Shown here piece by piece: positions 61,204-64,000 of a stretch of DNA of 64,000 bases (within the stretch, counting starts at the first letter, position 1; each line of letters opens with the position of its first letter). Position numbers and translations under genes: made by a program. Source of the stretch: Marinococcus luteus_A (GTDB lineage Bacteria; Bacillota; Bacilli; Bacillales; Marinococcaceae). The stretch lies in contig NZ_JAXRUV010000001.1 of the NCBI RefSeq assembly GCF_034497705.1, forward strand, positions 124,001-188,000, given 5' to 3'. The notes below the pieces were generated by a model that was given only the letters and a program-made list of their open reading frames with translations, was not told where the DNA came from and made no database searches.

Positions 61204-62616
61204 ATGGAAATTTCGATGACACCCAAACAGATTGTAGAACGGCTCGATCAATATATTATTGGCCAGAATGAAGCGAAACGGTCTGTTGCGGTAGCTCTTC
61301 GCAACCGGTACCGCAGAAGCAAGCTGCCCGAACAGCTTCAGGAGGAAGTAACGCCGAAAAATATTCTGATGATCGGACCGACGGGCGTAGGTAAAACAGA
61401 AATTGCCCGCCGGATTGCGAAGCTTGTCGGCGCCCCGTTTTCAAAGGTGGAAGCCACAAAATTTACAGAAGTCGGCTATGTCGGCCGCGACGTGGAATCG
61501 ATGATCCGGGATCTGGTGGAGGTTGCCGTACGGATTGTAAAGGAAGAAAAAACAGCCTCCGTACAGGAAAAAGCAGAAAAAGCTGCGAATAAAAAAATTG
61601 TCCGGCTGCTTGCCCCGAGAAAACGCAAAAATCGTCAGGCGGACAGCAACTCCGGCAATCCGTTCGGGATGCTTTTTCAGCAGAATGAGGACAACGAGGA
61701 AGAAGAAGAGACAGACACCGCGGATAACAGTGATCTTCGCGAGCAGCGCCGGCAGCTGCAGAAGCAGCTGGAAATGGGTGAGCTTGAAGACCGTAAAGTA
61801 ACCATAGAGGTCGAACAGCAGTCCGGATCCATGGGTGACATGTTTCAGGGCGGCGGCATGGAGCAGATGGGTATGAACATGCAGGAGATGCTCGGGAACA
61901 TGATGCCGAAGAAAACGAGCAGCCGCACCCTCCCCGTGCGCGAAGCACGAAAGGTGCTGACCGAGCAGGAAGCCCAGAAAATGATCGATATGGACGAGGT
62001 GAGCACGGAAGCTGTTTACCGGGCGGAGCAGCTGGGAATTGTGTTCCTGGATGAAATTGATAAAGTGACCGGTAAAAAGGAAAGCAGCAGTGCGGACGTT
62101 TCGCGCGAAGGCGTACAGCGGGACATTCTGCCGATTGTGGAAGGCTCGACGGTCAATACCAAGTACGGTCCGGTGCGCACCGACCATATGCTGTTTATCG
62201 CAGCCGGTGCTTTTCATACGGCCAAGCCTTCCGATTTAATTCCTGAGCTGCAAGGAAGATTTCCGGTGCGTGTCGAATTAGATAACTTAGGGGCAGCAGA
62301 CTTTGCCCGGATCTTGCGGGAGCCGGACCAGGCTCTGACCAAGCAGTACCAGGCACTCATCCGCACCGAAGGTATTGAAGTGACGTTTACAGACGAAGCT
62401 GTCGATACTATTGCGGAATTAGCGGAAGCGGTCAATCAGCAGACAGAAAACATCGGCGCACGACGGCTGCACACGCTGCTTGAAAGACTGCTCGAAGATC
62501 TGTCCTTCGAGGCTCCGGAAATTACCATGGACGCTATCACCATTACGCCGGAGTACGTCAATGATAAACTGGCAACGATCGCCAGGGACCGGGACGTCAG
62601 CCGGTACATTTTGTAG
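61204..62616 (+). CDS. hslU: HslU (ClpY/CodX) ATPase subunit
   Basis: AAA+ unfoldase that feeds substrates to HslV. The 470 residues have Walker A GPTGVGKTEIARR (near 60) and the GYVGRDVES pore motif near 92. An inserted I domain, acidic and Met/Gln-rich (about 140-240), is followed by Walker B GIVFLDEIDK near 279 and the conserved C-terminal tail ending DVSRYIL that docks into HslV. AAGGGGG precedes the ATG. Confidence 0.97.
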   Translation: MEISMTPKQIVERLDQYIIGQNEAKRSVAVALRNRYRRSKLPEQLQEEVTPKNILMIGPTGVGKTEIARRIAKLVGAPFSKVEATKFTEVGYVGRDVESMIRDLVEVAVRIVKEEKTASVQEKAEKAANKKIVRLLAPRKRKNRQADSNSGNPFGMLFQQNEDNEEEEETDTADNSDLREQRRQLQKQLEMGELEDRKVTIEVEQQSGSMGDMFQGGGMEQMGMNMQEMLGNMMPKKTSSRTLPVREARKVLTEQEAQKMIDMDEVSTEAVYRAEQLGIVFLDEIDKVTGKKESSSADVSREGVQRDILPIVEGSTVNTKYGPVRTDHMLFIAAGAFHTAKPSDLIPELQGRFPVRVELDNLGAADFARILREPDQALTKQYQALIRTEGIEVTFTDEAVDTIAELAEAVNQQTENIGARRLHTLLERLLEDLSFEAPEITMDAITITPEYVNDKLATIARDRDVSRYIL

Positions 62617-62639
62617 CATAAATCAGGAGGAGAATCAGC

Positions 62640-63422
62640 ATGGATTTGTTAACGAGAAGCAGAAGAATTAATGAAATGTTACAGAAAACACAGGGAGACC
62701 ACGTCAATTTTAAAGATATGGCCGAAACCCTTCAGGAAATTATCGGAGCCAATGTGTTTGTGGTCAGCCGCCGTGGAAAGCTGCTCGGCTACTCGATCGA
62801 ACAGGAAATCGAGCATGAAAAAATGCAGCGGATTTTAGAGGAGCGCCAGTTTCCACAGGAATACACCTCCGGTTTGTTCAGCATCAATGAAACCTCGCCG
62901 AATCTGGACGTACAAAGTGAATACACGGCATTTCCACAGGAAAGCGCTGAATTATTTGCGTCCGGCCTGACAACGATTGTACCGATCGTTGGCGGCGGCC
63001 AGCGTCTTGGCACGCTCGTTCTGGCCCGGTTAAGCGAAACGTTTGATGATGATGATCTGATCCTCGCCGAATACGGAGCGACTGTGGTCGGTATGGAAAT
63101 CCTTCATGAAAAAACACAGGAAATTGAAGAGGAAGCAAGAAGTAAAGCCGTTGTGCAGATGGCTATCAGCTCTCTTTCCTACAGCGAACTCGAAGCGGTA
63201 GAGCATATTTTCGAAGAACTCGACGGCAAGGAAGGGCTGCTTGTAGCAAGTAAAATTGCCGACCGTGTCGGCATTACCCGCTCCGTGATCGTCAACGCCC
63301 TGCGTAAGCTTGAAAGCGCCGGCGTGATCGAATCAAGATCCCTCGGCATGAAGGGGACCTATATCAAAGTATTAAACAACAAGTTTTTGTATGAACTCGA
63401 GAAAATTAAAAATAACGATTAA
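62640..63422 (+). CDS. codY: GTP-sensing transcriptional regulator CodY
   Basis: Global repressor of amino-acid, competence and motility genes, activated by GTP and branched-chain amino acids. The 260 residues have an N-terminal GAF domain (MDLLTRSRRINEMLQKTQGD onward) and a C-terminal winged helix-turn-helix (ASKIADRVGITRSVIVNALRKLESAG region, about 205-230, here given as ASKIADRVGITRSVIV and NALRKLESAG). CAGGAGGAG precedes the ATG. Last gene of the cod cluster; the flagellar operon begins downstream. Confidence 0.98.
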   Translation: MDLLTRSRRINEMLQKTQGDHVNFKDMAETLQEIIGANVFVVSRRGKLLGYSIEQEIEHEKMQRILEERQFPQEYTSGLFSINETSPNLDVQSEYTAFPQESAELFASGLTTIVPIVGGGQRLGTLVLARLSETFDDDDLILAEYGATVVGMEILHEKTQEIEEEARSKAVVQMAISSLSYSELEAVEHIFEELDGKEGLLVASKIADRVGITRSVIVNALRKLESAGVIESRSLGMKGTYIKVLNNKFLYELEKIKNND

Positions 63423-63430
63423 ATTTTTAG

Positions 63431-63460
63431 TGCGGTCCCTTTAAGGGGCCGCATTTTTTG
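63431..63460 (+). terminator. Terminator after codY
   Basis: TGCGGTCCC and GGGGCCGCA form a 9-bp stem (one G-U pair) with a TTTAA loop, followed by six T. Confidence 0.9.
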
Positions 63461-63470
63461 GTTCTTAAAC

Positions 63471-63497
63471 TAAAATGCAATAAACGGAGTGCGATTT
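63471..63497 (+). promoter_or_regulatory. Candidate sigma-D promoter before flgB
   Basis: TAAA is followed after 15 bases by TGCGATTT, which resembles the sigma-D -10 element GCCGATAT at five of eight positions. B. subtilis has a sigma-D promoter in the same region of its fla/che operon. Confidence 0.35.
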
Positions 63498-63616
63498 ATA
63501 CTACTGAAAACGAAATACTATACAATAAATAAGCACAATAAAGATAAAAGAACTACTTAAAAATAGTTTATCTGCTTAGCCGGAAGTTACTGAAATGCTG
63601 AAAAAGAAATATTGAT

Positions 63617-63645
63617 TAGACAAATGTACATTTTTTCTATACAAT
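63617..63645 (+). promoter_or_regulatory. Sigma-A promoter of the flagellar operon
   Basis: TAGACA and TACAAT are separated by 17 bases, about 72 bases before flgB. The rest of the A/T-rich codY-flgB gap (63461-63717) shows no other clear feature. Confidence 0.7.
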
Positions 63646-63717
63646 TTAGGAAGTAATGCTCATATAAAAGTAAATAACTAAACCTTTAGTATTAATTAAA
63701 AACCCAGAGGTGAGAAA

Positions 63718-64000
63718 ATGGAACTGTTCCAATCCGGGGCATGGCAGAAATTACAGGCGGGTGTCGAAGGAGCATCGCTCAGACAGAAGGCAATCACGGA
63801 TAATATAGCCAATATTGACACCCCGAACTATAAAGCAAAGGAAGTTTCCTTTCAGGACATGCTAAAAGAAGAAAGCAGCAGTCAAATGGAAGCTGTGCGG
63901 ACAGACGCAAAACACTTCTCTTTTCAGAATAATCAAAATTCTCCAGGCGTGTACGAGCAGAAGGGCAATACATACAACAATAACGGAAACAATGTAGACA
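63718..64000 (+). CDS. flgB: Flagellar basal-body rod protein FlgB (3' truncated)
   Basis: Proximal rod component of the flagellum, exported through the flagellar type III apparatus. Ninety-four codons are present before the window ends, of about 130 usual. The protein starts MELFQSGAWQKLQAGVEGAS and contains the rod/hook family signature NIANIDTPNYKAKEVSF (about 35-51). The Asn-rich tail is typical. AGAGGTGAG precedes the ATG. It marks the start of the fla/che operon, which lies beyond the window. Confidence 0.95.
   Translation, partial: MELFQSGAWQKLQAGVEGASLRQKAITDNIANIDTPNYKAKEVSFQDMLKEESSSQMEAVRTDAKHFSFQNNQNSPGVYEQKGNTYNNNGNNVD

Noticed and set aside
63490..63515. CodY box near CTACTGAAAACG upstream of flgB
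   Set aside because: Only about nine of fifteen positions fit the AATTTTCWGAAAATT consensus, which is too weak.
1..64000. Mobile elements, prophage, CRISPR arrays, tRNA or rRNA genes
   Set aside because: No transposase, integrase other than the housekeeping XerC, direct-repeat array or structured RNA gene could be seen. Gene order is fully that of a core chromosome.

Overview
This window is a contiguous piece of a Bacillaceae (Firmicutes) chromosome. Gene order follows the Bacillus subtilis ileS-to-flgB region almost exactly: ileS, lspA, pyr operon, rqcH, remA-gmk-rpoZ, coaBC-priA-fmt-rsmB-rlmN-prpC-prkC-rsgA-rpe, rpmB/yloU-fakA, recG, fapR-plsX-fabD-fabG-acpP, rnc, smc-ftsY, ylxM-ffh, rpsP, khpA-ylqD-rimM-trmD, rplS, lepB, rbgA-rnhB-ylqG-ylqH, sucCD, dprA, topA-trmFO-xerC-hslVU-codY, flgB. 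Base composition is GC-rich for a Bacillus relative and many proteins are strongly acidic (for example the FtsY N-terminus). This would fit a halophilic or alkaliphilic member, but that is an inference and I do not name a genus. I see no insertion sequence, prophage, tRNA, rRNA or CRISPR array. All genes are on the plus strand except rqcH, rpmB and a UPF0435 gene between rnc and smc.

Bases 1-15600: the ileS 3' end, signal peptidase II and an RluD-like pseudouridine synthase, then a complete de novo UMP operon (pyrR-pyrP-pyrB-pyrC-carA-carB-pyrK-pyrD-pyrF-pyrE) with mostly overlapping stop and start codons. A canonical PyrR attenuator precedes pyrR. Two variant PyrR-type loops lie before pyrP and pyrB. 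The one before pyrP has no terminator U-run and looks like a translational switch.

Bases 15600-31990: the ribosome-quality-control factor RqcH, RemA, guanylate kinase, RNA polymerase omega, coenzyme A synthesis, replication restart, initiator tRNA formylation, rRNA methylation, and the PrpC/PrkC phosphatase-kinase pair followed by RsgA and Rpe. PrkC lacks PASTA domains. Genes present here in B. subtilis but missing in this window are ylyA, yloB, yloC, def, thiN, spoVM and sdaAB/sdaAA.

Bases 31990-48550: recG with a likely LexA box, the FapR-controlled phospholipid and fatty-acid operon, RNase III, SMC, the SRP pair FtsY/Ffh with YlxM, and ribosomal protein and ribosome/tRNA maturation genes.

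Bases 48550-64000: signal peptidase I, RbgA, RNase HII, the FliK-like/FlhB-C-like pair YlqG-YlqH, succinyl-CoA synthetase, DprA, topoisomerase I, TrmFO, XerC, HslVU and CodY, ending in the first 94 codons of flgB at the head of a flagellar operon.

The most interesting items are the possible PyrR-controlled translational switch before pyrP, the PASTA-less PrkC, the stand-alone FliK-C/FlhB-C pair, an SOS box at recG, and an Asp-to-Glu change in the DR motif of RqcH.
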